A stretch of DNA of 64,000 bases from Microaerobacter geothermalis (GTDB lineage: Bacteria > Bacillota > Bacilli > DSM-22679): contig NZ_JAKIHL010000001.1 of NCBI RefSeq assembly GCF_021608135.1, positions 62,001-126,000 of the forward strand, in the 5' to 3' direction. The notes below the pieces were generated by a model, which saw only the letters and a program-made list of their open reading frames with translations, was not told the DNA's origin and ran no database searches. Numbering within the stretch: the first letter of the stretch is position 1; each line of letters opens with the position of its first letter. The position numbers and the translations under genes were made by a program. This document shows, piece by piece, positions 16,805-25,232 of this stretch.

Positions 16805-16845
16805 CAGCGTAAAAATTGCTGCATCATTTAAATGCTCCAATAAAT

Positions 16846-16883
16846 CGGGAATTCAACTGTATGAGTTGAATTCCCGGTTTTAT
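16846..16883. terminator. Bidirectional terminator between nosB and a Crp/Fnr gene
   Basis: A perfect 13-bp stem CGGGAATTCAACT/AGTTGAATTCCCG with a 5-base loop. T-rich sequence (GTTTTATT) follows on the plus strand; an A-rich flank (AATAAAT) precedes it, so it can serve both directions. Confidence 0.85.
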
Positions 16884-16908
16884 TAATCATGGATCCTTCC
16901 ATACCCAA

Positions 16909-17595
16909 TTATTCTATAAATGCCTTAAGCTTCTCCATATCCTTAATCACTAGGACTCCTTTTTTCATTTCGAGAATACCATTCCGTTTTAAATCGCTCA
17001 CCATCCGGTTAATATTTTCCCTGGATGTCCCAATAAAGTTGGCTAAGTCCTGATGAGTCAAATTGAGGTTTATTTGAAGACCTTCATCTGTTGTTATTCC
17101 ATAGTCATTTGCCAAACGAAGGAGAGTGGCTGAAAAAGCTCCTAATTTACCGTATAAGGCCACATCCCGTAATATGGTTTGTGCGGTACGCAGCCGATTT
17201 CCCATTACCTGGATGAGAGTAATAGCCAAATCAGGATTTTCGTATACTAATTTTTCTAAGGAGGCATTTCGGATGAAGGAGATGACACCGGTTTCCATCA
17301 TTTGGGCAGTCGCCGGATAGGTTGCCTTATCCTTTGCAAATAAGGCAACCTCAGCAAATAGCTCTCCTGGGCGACGAATATTAAGGATAATTTCTTTTCC
17401 GTCAGGGGTGGATTTGGTTAAACGAACTTTCCCTTCGATAACGAAGTAGATGGCTTCAGCTGGATCGTCCTCTGAAAAAATGATCGTTCCTTTTTCCACT
17501 TTTTGTTCAACGACTAGCTGCTGAATCACCTCCCTTTTTTCTTCGGGTAGATCAGCAAAGAAGGGAATCGAATTGATAAAGTTATTTTTCTGCAT
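16909..17595 (-). CDS. Crp/Fnr-family regulator downstream of mqnE
   Basis: A 228-residue regulator from the ATG at 17595 (GGGGGTG just upstream). An effector domain (IFSEDDPAEAIYFVIEGKVRL; RRPGELFAEVALF) is joined by a long helix to a winged helix with LTHQDLANFIGTSRENINRMVSDLKR. No Fnr-type cysteine cluster is present. It differs clearly from the regulator at 10953 and is closer in style to ArcR/Crp types. The gene overlaps the end of mqnE's transcript by sequence adjacency: the open frame abuts the mqnE stop, so they share a message. It converges on nosB and is a candidate controller of nos or menaquinone genes (inference). Confidence 0.85.
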   Translation of the reverse strand: MQKNNFINSIPFFADLPEEKREVIQQLVVEQKVEKGTIIFSEDDPAEAIYFVIEGKVRLTKSTPDGKEIILNIRRPGELFAEVALFAKDKATYPATAQMMETGVISFIRNASLEKLVYENPDLAITLIQVMGNRLRTAQTILRDVALYGKLGAFSATLLRLANDYGITTDEGLQINLNLTHQDLANFIGTSRENINRMVSDLKRNGILEMKKGVLVIKDMEKLKAFIE

Positions 17596-17607
17596 GGGCA
17601 CCCCCAA

Positions 17608-18720
17608 TTATTTGTCGTAAATTTTTAGTTCGTTATAAAATGTATCCCTCTCCACTGGAATCTTGTTTGCACCTTGGATTAACCAAATCAATTCATCCCT
17701 TGTAAGGGCAGAATCAGTTAAAGCTCCAACCGCATGGCTGATTCTTTCTTCAACAAGTGTTCCGTGGATATCTGAAGCACCAAATGACATGGATAATTGG
17801 GCTAATTGAGTTCCAATGTTAATCCAGTAAGATTTGATATGAGGGAAATTATCCAGCATGAGACGGCTGATGGCGATGGTTTTCAAATCATCAACAGCAG
17901 AAGTTCTTCTTTTAATAGATGCAGACTTGCTCATGGGTTGTACCGCAAGAGGAATGAAAACCATAAATCCTCCAGTCTCATCTTGAAGTTCCCTTAATCG
18001 GATCATGTGCTCCAATCTTTCTTCAAGGGATTCAATAGACCCATACAACATCGTGGCATGGGTTTTTAAGCCCATTTGATGGGCTGTTTTGTGAACATCC
18101 AGCCATTCTTGGGTACTTGCTTTATCGGGGCTCATTTTTTTTCGATAGTTCTCCGTTAAAATTTCTGCCCCTCCTCCAGGCAATGTTTCCAATCCTGCGT
18201 CAATAAGTGCAGAAAGAACCTCTTGTATCGTTAGTCCAGAAATTTTAGAGAAGAATTGAATCTCAGCAGCAGTATATGCTTTAATCGTTGCACTTGGATA
18301 ATTTAGTTTCAGTACACGAATAGTTTCCACGTAATAATCAAAGGGGACGGTATGGTTATGGCCTCCCACAATATGAAACTCTCGGATATGTTCGTTCCAG
18401 CGTTCCTTTACATAATGGAGCACATCCTCGGGAGACATGGTATAGGCCCCTTCCTCTTCCGGCCTTCTCTTAAATCCGCAGAATTTGCAGCTTGCTTCAC
18501 AAACATTGGTCGGATTAATATACATATTTTGAATAAAATAAACTTTATCCCCATTTTTTTTCAGGTTGATTTGATTAGCCAGTTGTCCGATAGTTAATAA
18601 ATCAGATGACTGATAAAGAGTCATTCCGTCTTCTATGGTGAGCCGTTCTCCATTTGCCACCTTTTCAGCGATCGCGGACAATTCTTTGGTGGGTGCCCAT
18701 TCTTTCGTGAAGATATTCAT
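17608..18720 (-). CDS. mqnE: Aminofutalosine synthase
   Basis: A 370-residue radical SAM enzyme of the futalosine menaquinone pathway, joining SAM to 3-(1-carboxyvinyloxy)benzoate to give aminofutalosine. The cluster motif CEASCKFC (C74, C78, C81) and FHIVGGHNH, ETLPGGGAEIL and INIGTQLAQLSMSFGASDIHGT match MqnE rather than MqnC. The ATG at 18720 follows GAGGAGG; an upstream in-frame TTG is not needed. Most well-known Bacillus species make menaquinone by the MenF-MenB route, so this marks a lineage with the alternative pathway. The other mqn genes are not in the window. It is cotranscribed with a Crp/Fnr-type regulator. Confidence 0.9.
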   Translation of the reverse strand: MNIFTKEWAPTKELSAIAEKVANGERLTIEDGMTLYQSSDLLTIGQLANQINLKKNGDKVYFIQNMYINPTNVCEASCKFCGFKRRPEEEGAYTMSPEDVLHYVKERWNEHIREFHIVGGHNHTVPFDYYVETIRVLKLNYPSATIKAYTAAEIQFFSKISGLTIQEVLSALIDAGLETLPGGGAEILTENYRKKMSPDKASTQEWLDVHKTAHQMGLKTHATMLYGSIESLEERLEHMIRLRELQDETGGFMVFIPLAVQPMSKSASIKRRTSAVDDLKTIAISRLMLDNFPHIKSYWINIGTQLAQLSMSFGASDIHGTLVEERISHAVGALTDSALTRDELIWLIQGANKIPVERDTFYNELKIYDK

Positions 18721-18918
18721 TTTATTATTCCTCCTCAAACCCTAATAAAATCAGGCGATTTATATAAAATCAACCATGTCTAAACCCATTATAAAACTCT
18801 TATGGTGAAATGGGCAATTCGTTGACAAAATTCGCCAATTTTTGCTATTTCCAAATGATCTGTGATTTAGTAAAATTATGGTTATCGATAGAAGGGGAAT
18901 AAGTTGGAGAAATTTATT

Positions 18919-19158
18919 ATGGAGAAAATTGAAATATTGCGTCGGAAGATGGAATATTTAGGTAAGGAAAAGGGGCTAACAGATCCAACAGTATTAAAAT
19001 ATAGCAAGCAAATCGATAAGCTTCACAATATGCTTCTCTACATACAACATTCACAAAGACGGAAAGTTGTTAAACCCAAAAATTCTTTGCGATGGACAGA
19101 CAAAATAAAGGAAAATCCCTCCTTTTATGAGTTAAAACGAATAACAGCATATAAATAG
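18919..19158 (+). CDS. Spo0E-family aspartyl-phosphate phosphatase-like protein
   Basis: About 79 residues from the ATG at 18919 (GGAG 9 bases upstream); a TTG at 18904 after AAGGGG is an equally possible start. The N-terminal ~40 residues form the Spo0E hairpin: IEILRRKMEYLGKEKGL, then TDPTVLKYSKQIDKL, which corresponds to the SQELD signature (here SKQID). Such proteins remove phosphate from Spo0A~P and delay sporulation. The C-terminal tail is basic and unrelated. Replacement of the usual SQxLD by SKQID may alter activity. Its presence supports a spore-forming host. Confidence 0.75.
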   Translation: MEKIEILRRKMEYLGKEKGLTDPTVLKYSKQIDKLHNMLLYIQHSQRRKVVKPKNSLRWTDKIKENPSFYELKRITAYK

Positions 19159-19252
19159 TACAAATAGGTTTTAACCTTGTGAAACAAAAAATTTCCTTGT
19201 ATACTTTATAAGAGGGGTTTTACACTAACAATAACCCGAAGGAGGGAAGGTT

Positions 19253-19606
19253 ATGATTACAGTTACTGAACAGGCAGGACGAAAAATTAAGGAATTAATG
19301 GCTTCCGAAGAGGGAGAAAACTTATTTTTAAGAGTTGGTGTGAAGGCTGGAGGATGCAGTGGTTTTTCATACGGAATGGGATTTGATCATGAAAAGCAAG
19401 ATGATGATCAAGAGTTTGTGCAGCAGGGAGTAAAAATTCTAGTTGATTCATCCAGTGCTAAGTATTTAGAAGGTGTAGAAATCGATTATAAGGAATCCAT
19501 GATGGGTGGGGGTTTTACCATCCATAATCCAAATGCCGTTGCTACTTGCGGTTGTGGAAGTTCCTTTAGAACAAAAGAAGAAGCAGGTAATCCTACAGAA
19601 TGTTAA
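19253..19606 (+). CDS. erpA: A-type iron-sulfur carrier (IscA/ErpA family)
   Basis: A 117-residue HesB/IscA/SufA family protein with the three conserved cysteines C35 (GGCSGFSYG), C99 and C101 (TCGCGSSF). It would carry or transfer Fe-S clusters to client enzymes; many proteins in this window need them. GAAGGAGGG lies 6 bases before the ATG, and a SigA-type promoter (TTGTGA, 17 bases, TATACT ending near 19205) precedes it. The gene corresponds to yutM of Bacillus, which also lies near yuzB and yumC. Monocistronic, with a strong terminator. Confidence 0.88.
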   Translation: MITVTEQAGRKIKELMASEEGENLFLRVGVKAGGCSGFSYGMGFDHEKQDDDQEFVQQGVKILVDSSSAKYLEGVEIDYKESMMGGGFTIHNPNAVATCGCGSSFRTKEEAGNPTEC

Positions 19607-19631
19607 AAACGCCGAATTCCGGCGTTTTGTT
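19605..19631. terminator. Terminator after the Fe-S carrier gene
   Basis: Stem AAAACGCCG / CGGCGTTTT around an AATTC loop, followed by GTTTTC; the A-rich left arm lets it work for the convergent gene too. Confidence 0.85.
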
Positions 19632-19632
19632 T

Positions 19633-20445
19633 TCATTCTCTTTTTGTTTTTCTTGAAAGTTTAGAAAATCTAACCAAATCATCTATCTCTTTCGAATCAG
19701 TAGGATAAGAAGCAGCTCCTATTTCCATAAGGTAATATGGATGTTCCTGGGTAAATACATAAACCGTATGCCACAATTTCTCTATAACAACCTGGGCTCC
19801 CTGATGATCGGTCATCGGTAACAGGATGAATAATTCATCTTCAAATTGGAGAATAAGATCAATCCTCCTTAGTTTAGGTTGAATGAGTTCATAGATTTTC
19901 TCGAAATATTCCTGTTTGGATAAAAATATTTCTTCATTAGTCAATTTATCTTCTATAGTTGTAATATCCATATTAATCAGCGAAAAAGGTTCACTGCTGC
20001 GATCGCATCTGAATTTTTCCATTTCAAGCAATTGATCGAGGCTTAGGGTTACCCTTCTAGGAATCTTCTTCTTTAATTTGTGTGAAAGATCCAGAATCTT
20101 TTTTACCCGGTGGAGAAATGGCTGCTTTTGAATGGGTTTCACAATAAAATCTGAAGCACCAAGGGAAATGGCTTTTAGAATTGTTTCTCGGTCTGATTTC
20201 GCAGACATGACGATGATTGGAGTATGGGAATGGCTGCTTGATTTAATTCTTTTTATTGTATCCCAACCTAATAATCCAGGCATGAAAATATCGCAAATAA
20301 TACAGTCATAGTATTCTGGTGACGTTTGTAGAAAAAAAATGTCTGCTGATGGATAATCGTCCACTTCGTATCCAACACTTTCCAAAATCTCTTTTACATA
20401 ATAACGAACAAGAAGAATATCTTCAATCACAGCAATACGCGTCAT
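19633..20445 (-). CDS. Response regulator with degenerate GGDEF-like output domain
   Basis: A 270-residue protein. Residues 1-120 form a receiver domain: acidic pair ED near 8-9, phospho-acceptor Asp in CIICDIFMPG (about residue 52), SAKS and the lysine in VKPIQ. The rest resembles a GGDEF fold (INMDI; RRIDLILQFEDELFILLP; GAASYPTD), but the GGDEF active-site loop reads FEDEL, so diguanylate cyclase activity is unlikely. It may bind a nucleotide, act as a degenerate c-di-GMP-related switch or signal by protein contact. No histidine kinase is adjacent. A GGATGGGATTATACC stretch precedes the start. Confidence 0.8.
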   Translation of the reverse strand: MTRIAVIEDILLVRYYVKEILESVGYEVDDYPSADIFFLQTSPEYYDCIICDIFMPGLLGWDTIKRIKSSSHSHTPIIVMSAKSDRETILKAISLGASDFIVKPIQKQPFLHRVKKILDLSHKLKKKIPRRVTLSLDQLLEMEKFRCDRSSEPFSLINMDITTIEDKLTNEEIFLSKQEYFEKIYELIQPKLRRIDLILQFEDELFILLPMTDHQGAQVVIEKLWHTVYVFTQEHPYYLMEIGAASYPTDSKEIDDLVRFSKLSRKTKRE

Positions 20446-20512
20446 GGTATAATCCCATCCTCAAAAAATTATGATATATACTTTAGAGTATACCATGAGT
20501 TTGGATTGCTGT

Positions 20513-20770
20513 TTATATAAAAAGTTGTTCATTCATGGCGATTTGCTGAGTATAATGGCAGTTCGGACAAGCAGCAATATGAATACATTGATGATTCATT
20601 AGATCAAGATGGCCATTTGAATTTTTTATTGTATCTATTTCTAAATAAGCGCTGTATGGACCAAAAAAATCTCCCAATCTCCCCTTATCCAACATCTCCT
20701 TCTGACATTTGGGACAGCGATGATGTAATTCAATCAGACCGTTGCAAAGAGGACATAGGTAGGTAGTCAC
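20513..20770 (-). CDS. Zinc-ribbon protein, unknown role
   Basis: An 85-residue soluble protein with CPLCNG (about 6-11), CPKCQ (19-23) and CPNC (68-71) motifs that probably hold one or two zinc ions. A central DKGRLGDFFGPYSAYLEID segment looks conserved; I have seen this style in Bacillales hypothetical proteins, but no function is known. GGGAGGG lies 7-8 bases before the ATG. It lies 18 bases after the small membrane protein gene upstream, so both may be cotranscribed. Confidence 0.75.
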   Translation of the reverse strand: MTTYLCPLCNGLIELHHRCPKCQKEMLDKGRLGDFFGPYSAYLEIDTIKNSNGHLDLMNHQCIHIAACPNCHYTQQIAMNEQLFI

Positions 20771-20788
20771 CGTTTATTCCCTCCCACC

Positions 20789-20983
20789 CTAACTGTTTAA
20801 GTTGCCCAAATATAAAGTATACGCCACATAGCCTCCCAAAAGAAGAAAGCTGGCAATTCCGAATATCAGTCCAATAAGGGACCAGTCCGTTCCTGCCGAA
20901 GCCATAATCAGGGATGCAGGAACAATAAAGGTAACCAGAACCAATCCAATTGTATACAAAGTGTTTATCGCTGTTCTCATCAA
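20789..20983 (-). CDS. Small two-helix membrane protein
   Basis: A 64-residue protein with two hydrophobic helices (about residues 8-28 and 35-57) and short polar ends. GGTGGAGG lies ahead of the ATG pair at 20983/20980. It is followed by the zinc-ribbon gene on the same strand. No family is recognised with certainty. The structured repeat copy B lies 74 bases upstream of its start, so that element could affect its transcript. Confidence 0.65.
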   Translation of the reverse strand: MMRTAINTLYTIGLVLVTFIVPASLIMASAGTDWSLIGLIFGIASFLLLGGYVAYTLYLGNLNS

Positions 20984-21056
20984 TGATCATCCTCCACCTA
21001 AAAGCAAGTTTCCAATGCCCTGCAAAACTGCTACTTATCTCCCAAAAATATCGATG

Positions 21057-21256
21057 GATGGAACTAATGAATTTACTAAGGACAGCCTTCGAGTTCGTGC
21101 TAAGCGGAGAGGCTAAAGAACGGGAATTAGCCCTCAAACTGACTCCATCATCGAGTTACCCGGATGTTTTTGGGGGTTCGTTCTTTAGTGTCAAAGCGGA
21201 CTTAATAACTTCTCGCCGAACTCGACTGGCAGACGTGTAAATTCATTAGTTCCATC
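21057..21256. repeat. Structured interspersed repeat, copy B
   Basis: A 200-bp element bounded by a perfect 20-bp inverted repeat (21057-21076 and 21237-21256, beginning GATGGAACTAATG). Inner stems: CGAGTTCG/CGAACTCG (8 bp), CTAAAGAACG/CGTTCTTTAG (10 bp) and CCCTCAAAC/GTTTTTGGGGG, with an apical loop that keeps TGACTCCA and ACCCGGAT. It is homologous to copy A at 12983-13196. It lies between the small membrane-protein gene (minus) and the terminator of yumC (minus). Confidence 0.88.
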
Positions 21257-21282
21257 TGTACATCTATAGTGTGTCAAAGATG

Positions 21283-21322
21283 AAAAAAAATAAACCCTCT
21301 GCTAAATTCAACAGAGGGTTTT
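21283..21322 (-). terminator. Terminator of yumC
   Basis: A 10-bp stem AAACCCTCTG/CAGAGGGTTT; on the minus strand it is followed by ATTTTTTTTC. Confidence 0.88.
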
Positions 21323-21334
21323 AAAGGTGTATGG

Positions 21335-22336
21335 TTACATCTTCATGCTTGAGCTGTGTCCTGGCTGCACTTTTGCGTCTGGATCAATGTAGCTCTTGGC
21401 ATTATTTACTGCTGTTGGTGCTTCACCAAATCCTACGGCAATCAAGTGAATTTTACCGGGGTAAGTGGCAATATCTCCGGCTGCATAAATGCCAGGGATG
21501 TTGGTTTCCATCTTGGAGTTTACGACAATAGAACCTTTGTCCAGCTCTAATCCCCATTCTTTGATCGGACCTATGGAAGAAATAAAACCGAAATTCACAA
21601 TGACTGCATCCAGTTCTAATACTTGTTTTTCCTTAGTTTTATTATGATAGACAGTCACTTTTTCAATTTTTTCTTCCCCTTCTAAGGATTCAATTTCATA
21701 TGGGGTCAAAATATTTACTCTTGATTTCATCAGCTGTTCAACACTGTGTTCATGGGCACGGAATTTGTCTCTTCTGTGGATCAAATGGACTTCTTTTGCA
21801 ATAGGCTCCAACATCAGGGCCCAATCAACAGCCGAATCTCCGCCGCCGACAACAAGAACCCTTTGGCCGCTGAAGGAATTAAGATCATCAACAAAATAAT
21901 GGAGATTTACGCCTTCATATTTTGCTGCTTCAGGCAGTTCCAGTCTCCTTGGTTCAAAGGCTCCGCATCCTGCAGTAATAATAACGGCTTTCGATAAATG
22001 GATTCCTTTATCCGTAGTAAGCTCAAATATTTCTCCGTTTTTTTGCACATTTAATACTTTTTCCTCCAGAACGACGGCAGGATCAAATTGTAGAGCTTGT
22101 TCCTTTAAATTGTTAATTAATTCTTGAGCGCGTACTTTTGGGAAGCCAGCCACATCGTAAATATATTTTTCTGGATAAAGAGCAGATAATTGTCCGCCCA
22201 ATTGTGGCATGCTTTCAATGATTTTTACGCTGCATTGCCGCATTCCTCCATAAAAAGCTGCAAAAAGCCCTGAAGGACCTCCCCCGATTATGGTGATATC
22301 ATACACTTTTTCATCACGGTTCAACTGTGTTGACAT
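21335..22336 (-). CDS. yumC: Ferredoxin/flavodoxin-NADP+ reductase, thioredoxin-reductase type
   Basis: A 333-residue flavoprotein of the YumC type, which passes electrons between NADPH and ferredoxin or flavodoxin. FAD-binding GGGPSGL near residue 19 and NADPH-binding GGGDSA near residue 164 are visible, together with [14 protein letters not shown] near the C-terminus. The CxxC pair of true thioredoxin reductases is absent, which separates it from TrxB. GGAGGTGG lies before the ATG. Neighbours (ndh, yuiA-D) match the Bacillus gene neighbourhood. Confidence 0.92.
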   Translation of the reverse strand: MSTQLNRDEKVYDITIIGGGPSGLFAAFYGGMRQCSVKIIESMPQLGGQLSALYPEKYIYDVAGFPKVRAQELINNLKEQALQFDPAVVLEEKVLNVQKNGEIFELTTDKGIHLSKAVIITAGCGAFEPRRLELPEAAKYEGVNLHYFVDDLNSFSGQRVLVVGGGDSAVDWALMLEPIAKEVHLIHRRDKFRAHEHSVEQLMKSRVNILTPYEIESLEGEEKIEKVTVYHNKTKEKQVLELDAVIVNFGFISSIGPIKEWGLELDKGSIVVNSKMETNIPGIYAAGDIATYPGKIHLIAVGFGEAPTAVNNAKSYIDPDAKVQPGHSSSMKM

Positions 22337-22488
22337 ATCACTCCACCTCCTATAACTTATCTGCCGTTAAGATAATCCTTTATCATTATAAATGTACCGG
22401 ACGAGGAATAAAAGGGTGATTTTTCAGGATGATTCTAAAGATTTTTCCTTTAATTGATGTTTTCAAACAAATTTGTGCTATTTTTCAC

Positions 22489-22608
22489 TTGCAATATAGT
22501 GTTAAACCCCCTATACTAGAAGTAGAATATGAACATTTTGTGAACATTTAATATTTTTTATCCCAATTACGGGAAAGATTGCTACCGTGATTGTGATAAT
22601 TTTCACAA
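22489..22608 (+). promoter_or_regulatory. ndh promoter with Rex-type operator
   Basis: A SigA-type promoter TTGCAA (22489-22494), 17 bases, TATACT (22512-22517). Downstream lies a perfect 18-bp palindrome TTGTGATAATTTTCACAA (22591-22608), which fits the Rex consensus (TTGTGA, six A/T-rich bases, TCACAA) and also the Fnr pattern. Its position after the start site suggests repression; Rex represses ndh in Bacillus. A further half-site TTTTGTGAACATTT lies at about 22533-22546. Confidence 0.7.
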
Positions 22609-22742
22609 GAAAAAATTTGCAAAACTTAAAAGTTTGGGGAATTAGAATAGGAAAAAGGACACCAGTTTGGTTAATCGGTTTGTATGGAAAAATACCCGTA
22701 AAGATATCGGAAGGGAAAAATTTTAGATTGGAAGTGATGGAG

Positions 22743-23933
22743 ATGATGGTTCCAAAAATTTTGATTTTGGGAGCAGGATATGGCGGACTTATGACGATGG
22801 TTCATTTGCAAAGGGAACTTAGTTATAATGAAGCGGAAATTACCCTTGTAAATAAACATGATTATCATTATATTACCACCCATTTACATGAACCGGCAGC
22901 AGGTACTGCACATCATGAACGAATAAAGATTGACATTAAAGAATTGATTGATGAAAAAAAAGTGAATTTTATTGAAGGGATTGTAAAGGAAATTAAGCCC
23001 GATCAAAATCTTGTATTGCTTGAAGACGGACAGGAGCTTTCTTATGATTATTTAGTCATTGCTTTGGGAAGTGAACCAGAAACCTTTGGAATCAAGGGTT
23101 TAAGGGAACATGCTTTAAGTATTCGAAACATCGACAGCGTTCGAATGATAAAAGAGCATATTGAGTACATGTTTTCTAAATATAACAATGAACCTGATTG
23201 TGAAGAATGTCTTACCTTTGTAGTAGGTGGTGCGGGCTTTACCGGGATAGAATTCGTCGGAGAATTGGCAGACAGAATCCCTGCATTATGTGAAGAATTT
23301 GATGTAGACCCGGGAAAAGTAAAAATCATTAATATTGAAGCCTCTCCTTCTGCATTGCCTGGTTTTGACCAGGAACTAGTGAGATATGCCATTGATCTTT
23401 TGGAGAAAAAAGGGGTTACATTCTTAGTAAATACGGCTATAAAAGAGTGTACGGATCAAGGTGTCATTTTGGCAAATGGAGATGAGATCAAAGCGGGAAC
23501 GGTGATCTGGACAGGAGGGGTTAGGGGAAACTCACTGATTGAAACATCAGGATTTGAAACCAAAAGGGGAAGGGCAAAGGTTGACGATTTTCTACGTCCT
23601 CCAGGACATGAGAATATATTTATCATAGGGGATTGTTCCTTAATTTTTAATGAAGAAGGGCGTCCTTATCCGCCAACAGCCCAAATTGCTACCCAGCAGG
23701 GAGAAAATTGTGGGAAGAACTTAACGGCTCAGATCAGAGGAGGCAAATTGATTCCATTTATTCCTCATATTCGTGGAACGGTCGCATCCCTTGGCAGAGG
23801 GGAAGCGGTTGGGGTGGTAGGAAAAAGGAAATTATTCGGATTTACAGCATATGTGATGAAAAAAGTAATTGATCACCGCTATTTATATATGATTGGCGGA
23901 ATACCTCTTGTGCTAAAGAAAGGTAAATTTTAA
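22743..23933 (+). CDS. ndh: Type II NADH dehydrogenase
   Basis: A 396-residue single-subunit NADH:menaquinone oxidoreductase on the inner face of the membrane. FAD motif GAGYGGL is near the N-terminus, NADH motif GGAGFTGIE near residue 165, GDCSLIF near residue 300, then PPTAQIATQQG, all typical of NDH-2. The ATG at 22743 is chosen because GGAAG lies 8 bases before it; ATGs at 22737 and 22746 are alternatives, and the open frame back to 22587 is leader. It feeds electrons to the quinone pool used by qNOR, NosZ and other reductases. The Rex-type box upstream would link its expression to the NADH/NAD+ ratio. Confidence 0.92.
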   Translation: MMVPKILILGAGYGGLMTMVHLQRELSYNEAEITLVNKHDYHYITTHLHEPAAGTAHHERIKIDIKELIDEKKVNFIEGIVKEIKPDQNLVLLEDGQELSYDYLVIALGSEPETFGIKGLREHALSIRNIDSVRMIKEHIEYMFSKYNNEPDCEECLTFVVGGAGFTGIEFVGELADRIPALCEEFDVDPGKVKIINIEASPSALPGFDQELVRYAIDLLEKKGVTFLVNTAIKECTDQGVILANGDEIKAGTVIWTGGVRGNSLIETSGFETKRGRAKVDDFLRPPGHENIFIIGDCSLIFNEEGRPYPPTAQIATQQGENCGKNLTAQIRGGKLIPFIPHIRGTVASLGRGEAVGVVGKRKLFGFTAYVMKKVIDHRYLYMIGGIPLVLKKGKF

Positions 23934-23942
23934 CAATAGCGC

Positions 23943-23976
23943 AAATAACCGTTGATTTCAGCGGTTATTTTTTTGA
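23943..23976 (+). terminator. Terminator of ndh
   Basis: An 8-bp stem AATAACCG/CGGTTATT with a 10-base loop and a TTTTTT tail. Confidence 0.88.
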
Positions 23977-24142
23977 TGAAAGTGAATGAAAATAGGCGAA
24001 AAAAGCATATGTATTCGCTTACATCATTAAATTTCGCTTAATTTCGGGCGAAAAACAATTTTGCATATTTTCAGTATAATTGATATATTACCTGAAATAA
24101 GTTTCGAATTTATAGATACTAGGATGCAAAGGGGTGAGAAAA

Positions 24143-24298
24143 ATGAAAAACCAGGGATTGGCCGAAGAATTTTGTGAATATTGCAACGGAAATGGATATT
24201 ATCAATTATTATTGGGCGGTTCAGAAACTTGTGCTTCTTGCCAGGGAACCGGAAAAAAGACAAATTATTCACCATGTGAAAATAATATCAAGAAATAA
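24143..24298 (+). CDS. yuiA: YuiA-like small zinc-finger protein, 51 aa
   Basis: A 51-residue ORF too short for routine calling. It starts at the ATG at 24143 after AAAGGGGTGAG. Two DnaJ-like knuckles, CEYCNGNGYYQ and CASCQGTGK, flank LLLGGSETC; together they should bind one zinc. The pattern and the neighbours (ndh, yuiB, yuiC, yuiD) match YuiA of Bacillus. Its function is unknown; the DnaJ-type knuckles suggest interaction with a protein partner. Confidence 0.8.
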   Translation: MKNQGLAEEFCEYCNGNGYYQLLLGGSETCASCQGTGKKTNYSPCENNIKK

Positions 24299-24325
24299 AC
24301 TCGCCATTGGCGAGTTTTCTTTTTC
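24298..24325. terminator. Terminator between yuiA and hemQ
   Basis: A stem AACTCGCC/GGCGAGTT with an ATT loop, T-rich on the plus side (TTTCTTTTTC) and A-rich on the other, so it may serve both convergent genes. Confidence 0.85.
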
Positions 24326-24328
24326 GTA

Positions 24329-25075
24329 TTACAGGGTATTTAACATATCCATTGCTTCAGGATGGTGAATGCAAGTAAACATGGGGGTATCTCTCAATGT
24401 ATACTTGCTGGCTTCTGATTCACGCAATTCCTGTACTAATTCCAAGAAGTCTTTTGGTGACTCCGTTTCAAAAGCAACGACAAACTCCTGATCATCGATT
24501 CCAAATGAATAGGTAGTATTTAACTTGACAGATGGATACTTGCCACCGATTTGAATATGTTCATCCATCATCCCTTGTCTTGTCGGGAATGTCAGGTGAT
24601 ACCAATCTCTGGTTTTAATGAAGGGATAAACAAAAAGATATTTCCCCTTTCCCGGAACAATATAAACCCTTGGATTTTGGTGCTGCGGATCCATTTTATC
24701 GACATAGACGCTTCTTTTGGTTAAAGATAAATATGAATAAGAAAGGGTTACATATTTACCCAATCCTGTATGTAAAAGCTTTGTCATCATTTCCTGAAAA
24801 AGATCCAACTCTTTGGAAATTCTCCATAGCATGAAATCTGCATCTGCGCGTATCCCTACTAAGGAGTAACTTAAAATCATCATTCCCTCGCGCTGCTGGT
24901 AGAGACGGATCACGTCTGCAAATTCTTTTTTTCCCATTTCTTGCTCCTCCGTGGGGAGCCTTCGCCAAGCTGGATCAACTTTGAAAAAAACGAAATTTAC
25001 GTATTGTGTGGGAAGACTTCCGTGCTGCTGCTTTTCGGTCATGGCAGGTCTTCCGCCCATTTGTGGACGCATCAC
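24329..25075 (-). CDS. hemQ: Coproheme decarboxylase
   Basis: A 248-residue chlorite-dismutase-family protein that turns Fe-coproporphyrin III into heme b using peroxide, the last step of the Gram-positive heme pathway. The active-site segment YPFIKTRDWYHL near residue 145 carries the catalytic tyrosine and lysine, and MMDEHIQIGGKYP near residue 170 holds the heme-ligand histidine. The pattern is that of HemQ/ChdC and not of true chlorite dismutases. GGAGG lies before the ATG at 25075. HemE, HemH and HemY are encoded about 3.4 kb away on the same strand. Confidence 0.93.
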   Translation of the reverse strand: MMRPQMGGRPAMTEKQQHGSLPTQYVNFVFFKVDPAWRRLPTEEQEMGKKEFADVIRLYQQREGMMILSYSLVGIRADADFMLWRISKELDLFQEMMTKLLHTGLGKYVTLSYSYLSLTKRSVYVDKMDPQHQNPRVYIVPGKGKYLFVYPFIKTRDWYHLTFPTRQGMMDEHIQIGGKYPSVKLNTTYSFGIDDQEFVVAFETESPKDFLELVQELRESEASKYTLRDTPMFTCIHHPEAMDMLNTL

Positions 25076-25232
25076 CTATACCTCCTTAAATTATACTAAC
25101 AGATTCATTTTAACGAAAAATGATCTGGATATCAAACAATTCCCCTGTGGAAATGTTGAAATTGACCATATTTGCACAATGAAGTACACTATTGAAGAAG
25201 AGAATGAACAAGGATACGGGTGAGGTGATTTC

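Noticed and set aside
18859-18875. TGTGATTTAGTAAA as another Fnr box before the Spo0E-like gene
   Set aside because: Only one half-site fits and no -10 hexamer lies at the 29-bp spacing seen elsewhere.
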